Assembly: GCA_026645775.1 (NCBI GenBank)
Contig: JAPKMS010000154.1
Location: forward strand, 1-42,928
Direction: 5' to 3'
Length of the DNA: 42,928 bases
DNA from: Anaerolineae bacterium
Lineage (GTDB): Bacteria; Chloroflexota; Anaerolineae; CG2-30-64-16
Part shown: positions 31,101 to 39,254 of the stretch, piece after piece
Layout of the letters: every line of letters starts with the position of its first letter
Numbering within the stretch: the first letter of the stretch is position 1
Made by a program: the position numbers and the translations under genes
Notes under the pieces: model-generated
Database searches by the model: none
Seen by the model: the letters and a program-made list of their open reading frames with translations, nothing else
Told to the model about the DNA's origin: nothing

Positions 31101-32660
31101 ATGAGATCACAAATCACAAAAATCGTCACAGCAACTGTGCTGGTGGCCCTGGTGCTGGGTCTGCTGGGCAGCGCACTGCCGGCGCAAGCGCTGGAAAAGA
31201 CCACCAAAGCCAACATGCTCCGCGCTTCAGTGAAGCTGTCGACCCCCTTTGACGCCGATTCGCAGTCCGGCAGCCTTTGTTCCGGCACCATGCTGAACCA
31301 ACAGGGATACATCCTGTCGAACTTCCACTGCGTCGGCTACGTGAAAGATGGCCAGCGCGACTCGACGCTCGAGTCGATGGGGCTTGACCCGGGCGATCTC
31401 TACAACAAAAAGGGCCTGTCCGTGGTCGCGATCACCGATGACCCGCGGCAGTTGCCCGTGCCCACCTACATCGCACAAGTCATCGCTGCCGATGCCGTCC
31501 TTGACGTTTCGGTGTTGAAGATCATCTCCTACTACAACAGCAAGCAGAAGCTGCCGGCGACCCTGCCGGTAGTCAGCATGCCCCTGGCCGACTCCGACAC
31601 CGTGGATACACTGGACGAGGTGTTTGTCATCGGCTATCCCGGCATCGCGGGGGACTCGGTGACCGCCACCGAGGGCAAGATCTCCGGCTTCCTGGACGAG
31701 GATGAAGACAAGCAGTTCGATTGGTTTAAGACCGACGTGCTGGTGAACCAGGGCAACAGCGGCGGCTCGGCCGTCAACGACAACGGTGAGCTGATCGGCA
31801 TTCCCACTGCCCGCCTGCAAGATAAATCCGGCAACGTGATTTACCTGGTCCGCCCCGTCAACCTCACTGTGCCGATCATCCAGAAGGCGTTGAAGGCCGG
31901 CGGCAGCTCGGCCAATGTCGAGCCGGCGGCCACGACCCCCGCGGCCGTGCCCAGCGGCAAGAACTTCGGAACGATCACGTTTGGCACCGGCTTTGACAGC
32001 AGCAAGGGTGTCACCGGGGCCGCGGCCACCTTCGCCAGCAGCATAGCCGAGGTGCATGCCGGCGTTCCGTATGATAACCTGCGCAACGGCACCGCCTGGG
32101 GCTATCAATGGCAGCTCGATGGCCAAGACGTGACCGGCCAGGATAACCTGAAGTGGACTTTTGGCACCAACGGCGTACTTGACCTGTATCTCAAGGGCAA
32201 AAGCGGCCTAACAGACGGCACCTACAATCTTCAGGTCTTCCTCAAAGGCGCCCTGGCGCAGGAGGGCCAATTCGTCGTTGGCGCCGCCAACGGGGTCGTG
32301 ACGCCGCAGAAGCCGGCAGCCAATGAAAGCGCGGGGGTCACCGTCACCGGGACGATCATCGCCCACAGCACGCAGCGACCGATCCAGGGAGCGATCATCG
32401 TCTTCCTGTATCCCGGCATGACAGTGGATGACTTCGATAACGATGATAGCGACGGCAAGACGGACACCGTGCTGTCCTACGGCGTGACGAATTCGCAAGG
32501 GCAGTTCACGACCAATACGCCCCTGCCGCGCGGCGAGGTATACACGGCAATCGTCGGCGCCAAGGGCTATCAACGCATCGCGGAAGATGATGCGCTGGAA
32601 ATCGCAGAAGACGATCCTGACGTGATCGAGCTCGACACGCTGGAGTTGGATCGCCAGTAG
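31101..32660 (+). CDS. Secreted trypsin-like (S1) serine protease with C-terminal carboxypeptidase-regulatory-like domain
   Basis: A 519-residue protein with a signal peptide ('ATVLVALVLGLLGSALPAQA', cleavage after about residue 31). The chymotrypsin-fold protease domain has His in 'ILSNFHCVGY' (about 75), Asp in 'AVLDVSVLKI' (about 134) and Ser in 'NQGNSGGSAV' (about 219). A middle beta-rich region ('TFASSIAEVHAGVPYDNLRNGTAW' as separate family blocks) is followed by a C-terminal beta-sandwich ('VTVTGTIIAHSTQRPIQGA', about 415-500) of the carboxypeptidase-regulatory type, which usually mediates adhesion or stability. It is probably cotranscribed with the gene 10 nt upstream. A strong terminator follows. 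Target proteins unknown. Confidence 0.9.
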   Translation: MRSQITKIVTATVLVALVLGLLGSALPAQALEKTTKANMLRASVKLSTPFDADSQSGSLCSGTMLNQQGYILSNFHCVGYVKDGQRDSTLESMGLDPGDLYNKKGLSVVAITDDPRQLPVPTYIAQVIAADAVLDVSVLKIISYYNSKQKLPATLPVVSMPLADSDTVDTLDEVFVIGYPGIAGDSVTATEGKISGFLDEDEDKQFDWFKTDVLVNQGNSGGSAVNDNGELIGIPTARLQDKSGNVIYLVRPVNLTVPIIQKALKAGGSSANVEPAATTPAAVPSGKNFGTITFGTGFDSSKGVTGAAATFASSIAEVHAGVPYDNLRNGTAWGYQWQLDGQDVTGQDNLKWTFGTNGVLDLYLKGKSGLTDGTYNLQVFLKGALAQEGQFVVGAANGVVTPQKPAANESAGVTVTGTIIAHSTQRPIQGAIIVFLYPGMTVDDFDNDDSDGKTDTVLSYGVTNSQGQFTTNTPLPRGEVYTAIVGAKGYQRIAEDDALEIAEDDPDVIELDTLELDRQ

Positions 32661-32703
32661 CAGCACAGACCGTGGGGGAAAAACCCGCGGCGCATTTCAG
32701 CAC

Positions 32704-32755
32704 AAAACGTGCCGCGTATCCGTTGAAGACGGAGTACGCGGCACGTTTCTATTTT
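32704..32755. terminator. Bidirectional rho-independent terminator
   Basis: AAACGTGCCGCGTA pairs with TACGCGGCACGTTT, extended inside by TCCGT/ACGGA with a one-base bulge. A T-rich tail follows on the plus strand and an A-run precedes it, so it can serve both convergent genes. Confidence 0.85.
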
Positions 32756-32767
32756 CAACCCGGCCGT

Positions 32768-33868
32768 TCAAGCCTCGTTTTGCGGCGTGCCCTTCAGATC
32801 GATGATAAACACGTCTGGCTGGCACCACAACCGCACCGGCGGCTCGGCCGAGCCCACGCCGGCCGTCACGAACAGGTGCGTGCCGTGGACGACAAAATGA
32901 CCGTGGTCAAAGCGCCGTCCGTACTTCGACGGCACCACCAGCGCGCCCAACAGCGGAAGGCGTATTTGCCCCGCATGGTAGTGCCCGGCGAACACGGCGG
33001 CCAGACCGCGCCCGCTGAGCCGGTAGATGTTATCGGGCGTGTGGGTCAGCATCAACGCTAACTGGCCGGGCGCTGCCGCGCAGGCGGATGGTTGCCAACG
33101 CGTGCGCGTCCACGGCTCCTCGCAGCCGCAGACCAACACCTGCGCGCCGTTGCCGGTAGGCACGACCACAGACGCGTTGCCCAACAGCGTCACCCCGCCC
33201 GCGGCCACCGCCTCGGCCACGCCACGCCGGCCTGCCCAATCATCGTGGTTGCCCAGCACGCCGAATGTGCCCAGCCGCCCACGCGCCTGCGCCAGCAGCC
33301 CCGGCAGCAGATGCTTGTACCGTGGATCCGTGATGAAATCGCCGGTGTAGAAGATCAGATCCGGCTCGGCTGCGGCGACGCGGCGCACCGCGGCCTCAAA
33401 ATACGCCAGGGGCAGGTGGCTGTTGACGTGGAAATCGCTCAGGTGCGCGATGCGCAGATCGGGACCGCACCAACCCGGCACCGATAGCGCATACCGGGCG
33501 ATCGCCAGATCGGTGGTGACGATGGGCTTCGCCAGCGCAGTCATCCGGTTCTCGATAGTCACCGGTGGAGCGCCGCGCCACCGCCAGCGCTCCCACCACC
33601 GCCGCCCCTCACCCAGCGCGGCCGCGACCAGGATCGCGGCCGGACCCAGCATCCACGCCGATCCGGCCGCCAGGAAGCCAAAGACGCCGCCAAGGATCAC
33701 GCTCAACACCCCGCCCACCCGGACGAACCAGCTCTTATGGCGGCTATCTCGGATTTGGATCAGGCGCCGGTTGAGCAAGTAGAGGTAGACGCACGAGGCC
33801 GCGGCAACGGTGAGCGCCATGGAAATCAGATACATGCCCATCCCACTCCCGAAATCTTCCGTCGTCAT
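32768..33868 (-). CDS. Membrane-anchored metallophosphoesterase
   Basis: About 366 residues from the ATG at 33868; starts at the downstream ATGs (MGMYLIS or MYLIS) are also possible because GGGAG lies just before them. The track ORF to 34090 reads back into mutM. Two or three N-terminal membrane helices precede a calcineurin-like phosphoesterase domain with the metal-binding series 'HLSDFHVN', 'YTGDFI', 'LGNHDDW', 'LTHTPD' and 'GHYHAGQ'. The layout resembles the YaeI/YkuE group, some of which hydrolyse lipid-linked phosphates such as UDP-diacylglucosamine or act on other membrane substrates. It follows mutM on the same strand, about 73 nt away. Confidence 0.88.
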   Translation of the reverse strand: MTTEDFGSGMGMYLISMALTVAAASCVYLYLLNRRLIQIRDSRHKSWFVRVGGVLSVILGGVFGFLAAGSAWMLGPAAILVAAALGEGRRWWERWRWRGAPPVTIENRMTALAKPIVTTDLAIARYALSVPGWCGPDLRIAHLSDFHVNSHLPLAYFEAAVRRVAAAEPDLIFYTGDFITDPRYKHLLPGLLAQARGRLGTFGVLGNHDDWAGRRGVAEAVAAGGVTLLGNASVVVPTGNGAQVLVCGCEEPWTRTRWQPSACAAAPGQLALMLTHTPDNIYRLSGRGLAAVFAGHYHAGQIRLPLLGALVVPSKYGRRFDHGHFVVHGTHLFVTAGVGSAEPPVRLWCQPDVFIIDLKGTPQNEA

Positions 33869-33941
33869 TGCCCCAAACCGGTCGCGATCTTCACCGTCTG
33901 GAGTTGAATCTCCACGGCAGCCTGGAGATGCCAAAAGATCT

Positions 33942-34772
33942 TCATCCGGCGTTCTGGCTCTGGCAGCACGGGCAGAAATGCGTGCTGCGCTGGGTGACGC
34001 GGATACGCTCGACGGGCGTACCGCAGCGCGGACAGGGCTTGCCCGGCTGGCCGTAGACGCGCAACTCGTTGCGGTAGGCGCCGTCCACACCGTAGGGGGT
34101 GCGATAATCGCGCAGCAGGGTGCCGCGCTTGTCGATGGACTCGTTCAGCACCTGCCGAATGGCGTCGCGCAGGCGCGCCACCTCGGCATCGGTCAGGCTG
34201 GCGCCCGTCCGCAGCGGATGGATCCCCGCCAGGAACAGCGCCTCGTCGGCATAGATGTTGCCCAGGCCGGCCACCACAGTTTGATCCAACAGCAGCGCCT
34301 TCATTGCCGTCCGACGGCCGCGCAGGCGGTCGGCTAGAACCTCAGGGGTGAAGGTCCAATCCAGCGGCTCGGGGCCGAGCTTGCCCACCACCTCCTGCAC
34401 GTCATCCACCAGCCAAATGCGCCCAAATTTCCGCATGTCGGTAAAGACCAACAGCGCGCCATCGGCCAGGGGGAAGCAGGCGCGCAGATGTCTGTCCGCC
34501 AGAAGCGCGGCCCCAGCGGGCGCCACGGCGAGCTGTCCCGTCATGCGCAGGTGGATGATCAGCATCGCGCCGGAATCCAGCGCAATCAGCAGATACTTGC
34601 CACGGCGGCCGACGTGGACCACCTCGCGACCCGCAAGGCGCTCGGCCAGGCTTGCGGCATCGGGCTGGGCCAGGGTGCGCGGCCACACAATTTCAGCCCC
34701 GGTAAAGCGCCGACCGACCAACTGATCCCGCAGGTCGGCGGCAACGGTTTCAACTTCAGGCAGTTCGGGCAT
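33942..34772 (-). CDS. mutM: Formamidopyrimidine-DNA glycosylase (MutM/Fpg)
   Basis: A 276-residue base-excision repair enzyme that removes 8-oxoguanine and formamidopyrimidines and nicks the strand. The start must be the ATG at 34772, since the catalytic nucleophile is the N-terminal proline of 'MPELPEVETV' after Met removal; the track start adds ten spurious residues. Other landmarks are 'HVGRRGKYLLIAL' (catalytic Lys), 'IIHLRMTGQL', the helix-two-turn-helix 'DQTVVAGLGNIYADEALF', and the C-terminal zinc finger 'CPRCGTP' with 'FCPCCQ'. The length is normal and all key residues are present. A terminator separates it from the upstream anti-sigma gene. Confidence 0.97.
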   Translation of the reverse strand: MPELPEVETVAADLRDQLVGRRFTGAEIVWPRTLAQPDAASLAERLAGREVVHVGRRGKYLLIALDSGAMLIIHLRMTGQLAVAPAGAALLADRHLRACFPLADGALLVFTDMRKFGRIWLVDDVQEVVGKLGPEPLDWTFTPEVLADRLRGRRTAMKALLLDQTVVAGLGNIYADEALFLAGIHPLRTGASLTDAEVARLRDAIRQVLNESIDKRGTLLRDYRTPYGVDGAYRNELRVYGQPGKPCPRCGTPVERIRVTQRSTHFCPCCQSQNAG

Positions 34773-34792
34773 TGCGAGAGCATCCTCCGGCC

Positions 34793-34840
34793 AAAAAAAC
34801 AAAAACGCCGGTGGAGCACGTCCTGCCGCACTCCACCGGC
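34793..34840 (-). terminator. Rho-independent terminator of the sigma/anti-sigma operon
   Basis: GCCGGTGGAG (34807-34816) pairs with CTCCACCGGC (34831-34840). On the minus strand a GTTTTTGTTTTTTTGG tail follows. Confidence 0.85.
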
Positions 34841-34856
34841 ACTACATTCACACGCC

Positions 34857-36740
34857 TTACTGATGTGCGACGTCGAGCATGGCTTCCTTGGGCAACGTCA
34901 TCAGGCTGAAAGCCGCACCATCCGTTCCGCGTAAGGTCAACACCCACTCTGTGCCGGTGTCGTGCAGGCTGACAAACTGTGTGTCCGACACCCAGGCCGG
35001 GTTGACAAAGCTGACCGCCGTGCCCAACCGTTGCGGCGTTTGTCCCGGCGCACCGAGATAGGTCTGGTAGCCGTCCTGGTACAGGAAGTGGGTCCCATCC
35101 GGCGCCCAGCCCAGGAAGGCGCCATTCTTCAAGGCGGTGTAGAGCTGCGCCGACGTGCCGTCGCCGTTCGCCAGGAACAGCTCCCCATCAACCATGTCAT
35201 CCGAGTCGATCCGCGTGAACGCCAGCCGGGAGCCATCGGGCGACCACGCCACCTGGTGAGCATCGACCTTGCCGATCACCTGGGCACTGCCCCCGATCGA
35301 TACGCGATAGAGGGTCGTCCCATTGAAGCGCCCGGGTTCGATCGAATCAGCGTCTGGAAGTGCCAGCAGCAGTGCGCTGCTATCGGGAAGCCAGGCCAAC
35401 TGAGCATCGTAGCTCAACTTGCTCGGGCTTGCCGGGAATTGCAGCGCAATACGTCGGTTGCTGCCATCGGCGCCGGTCAATGTCAGACGGCCCTGGGCAT
35501 CGGTGTCGGCGCCGTATTGCAGGGTGGCGAACCGCGCACCGTCCGGTGAATAGACCGGCCGGTAGGCCTGTTCCAGATCCGTGACGTACCGCAGCGCGCC
35601 CGTCGCCAGATCCAGCTTCCACAGCTCCAGCTTGGGCAGCGCGGTGGGGGCGGATGGCGAAGTGACGGCGACCAGGTTGAGCGCCAGCTCCAGCTTGCCC
35701 GGCACCCACCGCACGTCGTTGATGCGTCGCTCGGTGTGATCGGCGTCCAGGCCCTCTTTCGGCAACGTGCGCTCAGTGAGCAGCAGCCGAGGTGCGCCGC
35801 CATCCCAGCGGACCGCCCAAAGCTCGGTATAGTCCTGCTGCAAAACCCGATACACGGCCCAGCTTCGATCAGAGGAAAGCAGCGGCATATTCAGCCCCTC
35901 GGCTGCAGCCAGTTGGCGCAGGCCCGACGCCCGGTCGAGGGCCCAAAGCCCCTTCAGATCGGCATAGACCAATCTCGCACCGGCCGGCAGGACCGCGCTT
36001 GCCGGCGCGGCAGCCGGGAGCGGTTCCGGCGTCAAGACCTCAGCCGGCAGCTCGGCGGCTGCACCCGCGCCGCCCCCGCGCCCCAGCATCCCGACTTCCA
36101 CCGTGCTCTGCGGCGCCAGGGCCAGCACGCCAGGCTCCGCCGTAGGCTCAGCCGGCGCCATCTTCGCGGCGGGCGCGGCCGCGTCCGCCGTCGCAGGAGC
36201 CGCCGCAAGCTGCGCGTCCGCCGGGGCGGCCGGCGTATCGGTCGCGTTCACAGCCTGTTCCACCGCCACGGTCATCACCGCCCCAGGCTGCGGAGCCGCC
36301 GGTGCGGCCGTGTCCACCGGCGCGGCAGATCGCGCCGCGGCAACCGGGGCCGCTGTCGGATTCCGTGCGATCGCCTGGCCCGGGAGCCAGGAGGCGCCGC
36401 GCAGCGCCGTAGTTGCCACCAACGCCACCAAGGCCAGGGCAGTCACCGCGCCCATGCCGCGCAGCAGCCCGCCGTACCAGGCCGGCCGCCCCGCCGGCTG
36501 ACGGACGCCCAACTTCGCTTCCGAGAGTGTGAACGCGCGGGGCACGGCGACACGCGGCAACGCCTGCACCAGGGCCACGGTGTTGCGCAAGCTTACCAGC
36601 TCGCTGCGACACGCGGCACAAGTTTGCAGGTGCGCATCAACCTGTGTCCGCTCGGTCGCTGTGATCTGCCCATCCACATAAGCGGACAGCAGTTCCACAT
36701 CAACGTGGCGGCGCTCAGGTTTTCCAAAAGATAGTCTCAT
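34857..36740 (-). CDS. Transmembrane anti-sigma factor with extracytoplasmic beta-propeller
   Basis: A 627-residue protein from the ATG at 36740 (a GTG at 36746 is possible). The cytoplasmic N-terminus is a zinc anti-sigma (ZAS/zf-HC2) domain with the Hx3Cx2C motif in 'HLQTCAACRSELVSL' (about 40-55). One membrane helix ('GAVTALALVALVATTAL') leads to a long Ala/Pro-rich linker. The extracytoplasmic part is a WD40/PD40-like propeller with repeats such as 'YSPDGARFATLQYG', 'AWSPDGSRLAFTRI' and 'LGWAPDGTHFLYQDG'. It lies about 35 nt downstream of the ECF sigma gene. The expected role is to hold that sigma factor until the propeller senses an envelope signal. The signal is unknown. Confidence 0.88.
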   Translation of the reverse strand: MRLSFGKPERRHVDVELLSAYVDGQITATERTQVDAHLQTCAACRSELVSLRNTVALVQALPRVAVPRAFTLSEAKLGVRQPAGRPAWYGGLLRGMGAVTALALVALVATTALRGASWLPGQAIARNPTAAPVAAARSAAPVDTAAPAAPQPGAVMTVAVEQAVNATDTPAAPADAQLAAAPATADAAAPAAKMAPAEPTAEPGVLALAPQSTVEVGMLGRGGGAGAAAELPAEVLTPEPLPAAAPASAVLPAGARLVYADLKGLWALDRASGLRQLAAAEGLNMPLLSSDRSWAVYRVLQQDYTELWAVRWDGGAPRLLLTERTLPKEGLDADHTERRINDVRWVPGKLELALNLVAVTSPSAPTALPKLELWKLDLATGALRYVTDLEQAYRPVYSPDGARFATLQYGADTDAQGRLTLTGADGSNRRIALQFPASPSKLSYDAQLAWLPDSSALLLALPDADSIEPGRFNGTTLYRVSIGGSAQVIGKVDAHQVAWSPDGSRLAFTRIDSDDMVDGELFLANGDGTSAQLYTALKNGAFLGWAPDGTHFLYQDGYQTYLGAPGQTPQRLGTAVSFVNPAWVSDTQFVSLHDTGTEWVLTLRGTDGAAFSLMTLPKEAMLDVAHQ

Positions 36741-36776
36741 CGGCACACTTCATCATTCATAAAATTGCTACAGCAG

Positions 36777-37556
36777 TTAGCTGTCACTGAGACGGTACCG
36801 GGCGGGCAAAAGTTCCTGTTGGGCCATCAGGATATCGCGCAACCGGGCACGAGCGCGGCTCAAACGGGATTTCACCGTGCCCAACGCGGCGCCGGTGGCA
36901 TCCGCGATCTCCTGGTAGTCCAAGCCCTCGATGTCTGCCAGCACCAGCGTGGCGCGCTGATCGGCCGGGAGCTGCCCGATGGCCGCCTGAATGACGCTCG
37001 CCAGCTCCTGGCGGATCACATACGCATCGGGGCGCTCGGCGCTATCGATCAGGCGCGGGTCGTAGTCGGGATCGCTCTCCGTGTCCTCGTCGTCGTGTTC
37101 CAGCGTGCTGGTGGGCCGCCGCTTCCGGGCGCGCAGCACATCGTAGCAGGTGTTGGTGACGATGCGCAGCAACCAGGATTTGAACGATCCGCCCCGGTAT
37201 TGGTCCAAGCGCTGAAATGCCTTCACGAACGCATCCTGGGTCGCGTCGGCGGCGGAATCCTGGTCGCCAACGATGCGGTAAGCCACGTTGTAGGCCAGGC
37301 CCTGATAATGGAGGACCAATTGATTGAACGCGGGCAGGTCGCCGCGCTGCGCCGCCGTGATCAACGCTTGCTCGTCAAACTCCGGACGATGCGGCGACGT
37401 GGGCCGAGTCGAGCGCTCGCCCCAACTATCGCGCGTCGAAACCGCGCGCAGCAAAAGGTCGTACGGCAGCCAACTGCCCCCGGCCGACAGCCCACTCACC
37501 GCGGGCCACAAGCGCCGGTCCAGCCCAGCCAACCAGTTTTTTAGATGTATCAGCAA
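36777..37556 (-). CDS. ECF-type RNA polymerase sigma factor
   Basis: About 259 residues. Region 2 is 'LAYNVAYRIVGDQDSAADATQDAFVKAFQRL' and 'SWLLRIVTNTCYDVLRARKR'; region 4 has the helix-turn-helix 'GLDYQEIADATGAALGTVKSRLSRARARL'. The track ORF starts at 37781, but its first 75 codons run antisense through a tRNA gene and cannot be right. I place the start at a TTG at 37556 with GAGG 6 nt upstream; a GTG at 37500 is an alternative. The cognate anti-sigma factor follows in the same operon. The regulon cannot be read here. An acidic stretch ('DDEDTESDPDYD') links regions 2 and 4. Confidence 0.88.
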   Translation of the reverse strand: MLIHLKNWLAGLDRRLWPAVSGLSAGGSWLPYDLLLRAVSTRDSWGERSTRPTSPHRPEFDEQALITAAQRGDLPAFNQLVLHYQGLAYNVAYRIVGDQDSAADATQDAFVKAFQRLDQYRGGSFKSWLLRIVTNTCYDVLRARKRRPTSTLEHDDEDTESDPDYDPRLIDSAERPDAYVIRQELASVIQAAIGQLPADQRATLVLADIEGLDYQEIADATGAALGTVKSRLSRARARLRDILMAQQELLPARYRLSDS

Positions 37557-37597
37557 CTGTGACCTCGGCTCCCCGATTGTCTGTAATGGAACAAGAT

Positions 37598-37626
37598 TTG
37601 ACGAGCCACCGATCTTCGGGTATACT
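37598..37626 (+). promoter_or_regulatory. Strong promoter of tRNA-Leu
   Basis: TTGACG (37598-37603), 17 nt, TATACT (37621-37626), 13 nt before the mature tRNA 5' end. Confidence 0.85.
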
Positions 37627-37639
37627 CGTTGCTTGCTAA

Positions 37640-37722
37640 GCCGAAGTGGCGGAAAGGTAGACGCGGCGGTCTCAAACACCGCTGGGGGTTGCCCCATGTG
37701 GGTTCGATTCCCACCTTCGGCA
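37640..37722 (+). tRNA. tRNA-Leu (anticodon CAA)
   Basis: An 83-nt cloverleaf. The acceptor GCCGAAG pairs with CTTCGGC, followed by discriminator A. The anticodon stem GCGGT/ACCGC holds loop CTCAAAC with anticodon CAA. A long class II variable arm (GGGG/CCCC) and T-arm GTGGG-TTCGATT-CCCAC complete it. It decodes UUG. No CCA is encoded. Confidence 0.96.
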
Positions 37723-37875
37723 TCTTTGACAGAACACACAGGCTCGTCGTTCATCTCTTGTCTCGAGCCGGTGCGGCCCATGTGGAGGCATTATAGCAGT
37801 TCTTCCGTTCCTGCCAAAGACTGCGATCGAAGCCCATGGGAACAGACTCAGATAGTCACAACGACGGGGACAAGA

Positions 37876-37904
37876 TTGCTTACACGGGTAAGCGCGGCTA
37901 GAAT
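37876..37904 (+). promoter_or_regulatory. Promoter of the lipoprotein-CNB operon with palindrome in the spacer
   Basis: TTGCTT (37876-37881), 17 nt, TAGAAT (37899-37904). GCTTAC-ACGG-GTAAGC (37878-37893) is a perfect inverted repeat between the boxes and would place a bound regulator squarely on the promoter. Confidence 0.6.
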
Positions 37905-37946
37905 TCGGGCCATCTTGCCCCCGGCTTGTTTCTTGCGAAGTACCAA

Positions 37947-39224
37947 ATGCACATAACAACTCAACACCCTGGTCGCCCTGCTTCCACGGGCCGCCGGCTT
38001 GCTTGGTCTGGCATCATCACCCTATTCATTCTGGTGGCGGTCGGTTTAGGCAGCGCGGGGTGTGGAAAATCAACAACCCTATCTGCCCCCACAGGCGCCG
38101 CACGCGACGCAGCCCTGCGCCAGATCGCAGTCGACTATGCGCGTGGCGGTGACTTGGCGCAGGCCGAAGCCGCGTTAAGCGAGCTGGCGCTTGCCAATCC
38201 CGCCCAACTCATCGTTGCCCTGGCCGAATCCGATATCAACGATGGCCGCTCCGCGGCGGATGTTGCCGCCTTGGCGCAGCTTGCCGAGGCGTTAGGCGTG
38301 CGTAGTCCTAAGTTGGTGGCCTACCTGCAGCCGACCCCGGAGCCGACTGTGGCCACCGCCACGGCGTTGCCCAGCCCGACCCCGGAGCCGACGGCAACGC
38401 CGGCCGAACCGACTGCTACGCCGTTGCCGACCGAGACGCCGACGCCCACCGCGACCGCTGTGCCCCAAACGCCGCGCGTCGCTGCAGACAGCGCCATTAA
38501 CTTGCGCAGCGGGCCGGGCCGGGCATATCCGGTCATCGGGCGGATGCAGGCGGGGCAAGAGATCGACATCATCGGCCGCAACGCCAGCGGCGACTGGTGG
38601 CAGCTCGCCTGGCAGGGCGCCGGACAGGCCTGGGTGGCCGGCACCGTGGTGCGTGTGCTGGGCCCAATCGACACCGTCGCGGTCGCCAAAGTGATCCCGA
38701 CGCCGCCGCCCGCACCGACCGCAGCGCCGAAGCCAACCGCAGCGCCGAAGCCAACCGCTGCGCCTGCAACCGCGCAGCCGCAAGCCGGCCCGAATTTCCG
38801 GGTCGTCAACATCCGGCTTTGGACAGTGCAGGAAAACGGCGGGTTCTTCGATGGACCCTCCGTGCACTGTGGCGAAAAGCGCCAGCTCCGGGTGACGGTG
38901 GTCGATGCAGGTGGAAACCCGCTCAATGGCGTGACAATCCGATCGGCCTTCACCGGTGAAGAGCAAGTGACAGGCAGCAAAGGGCCTGGCATCGCCGAAT
39001 ATATCCTTGGCACGGGACAGGACGTATATGTTGTACGCGATGCCGATGGGCGTGAAGTCACCAGTGATTACGCTCGCGGCATGAGCACTCAACCTGAGGG
39101 TATCTCCCAGGATCAACTCATAGCGGCCGGCTACTGCAAGGACGCTGCGTCCTGCGCTTATCACGTGACGCAAAGCTGTCGCGGCCACTATTCCTGGGAT
39201 GTGACCTTCCGCCGGGCGTACTAA
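37947..39224 (+). CDS. SH3b-domain lipoprotein with a C-terminal domain shared with the next gene
   Basis: A 425-residue protein from the ATG at 37947 (a TTG at 37926 is the track start). The signal sequence ends in a lipobox-like 'GLGSAGCGKS', implying a lipid-anchored protein. A helical repeat-like part (about 50-110) and a long 'PTPEPTATP'-type linker follow. Next is a bacterial SH3 domain (about 175-245; 'AINLRSGPGRAYPVIGRM', 'GDWWQLAW'), which often binds wall peptides. A second linker leads to a C-terminal beta-rich domain (about 285-425) with 'VVDAGGNPLNGVTI' and 'GSKGPGIAEYIL'. The same domain ends the next protein, 30 nt downstream, so the two probably work together at the cell surface. 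Confidence 0.83.
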   Translation: MHITTQHPGRPASTGRRLAWSGIITLFILVAVGLGSAGCGKSTTLSAPTGAARDAALRQIAVDYARGGDLAQAEAALSELALANPAQLIVALAESDINDGRSAADVAALAQLAEALGVRSPKLVAYLQPTPEPTVATATALPSPTPEPTATPAEPTATPLPTETPTPTATAVPQTPRVAADSAINLRSGPGRAYPVIGRMQAGQEIDIIGRNASGDWWQLAWQGAGQAWVAGTVVRVLGPIDTVAVAKVIPTPPPAPTAAPKPTAAPKPTAAPATAQPQAGPNFRVVNIRLWTVQENGGFFDGPSVHCGEKRQLRVTVVDAGGNPLNGVTIRSAFTGEEQVTGSKGPGIAEYILGTGQDVYVVRDADGREVTSDYARGMSTQPEGISQDQLIAAGYCKDAASCAYHVTQSCRGHYSWDVTFRRAY

Positions 39225-39254
39225 ACCCGCGGTCGTAGCGAGGGAGAATCCGTA

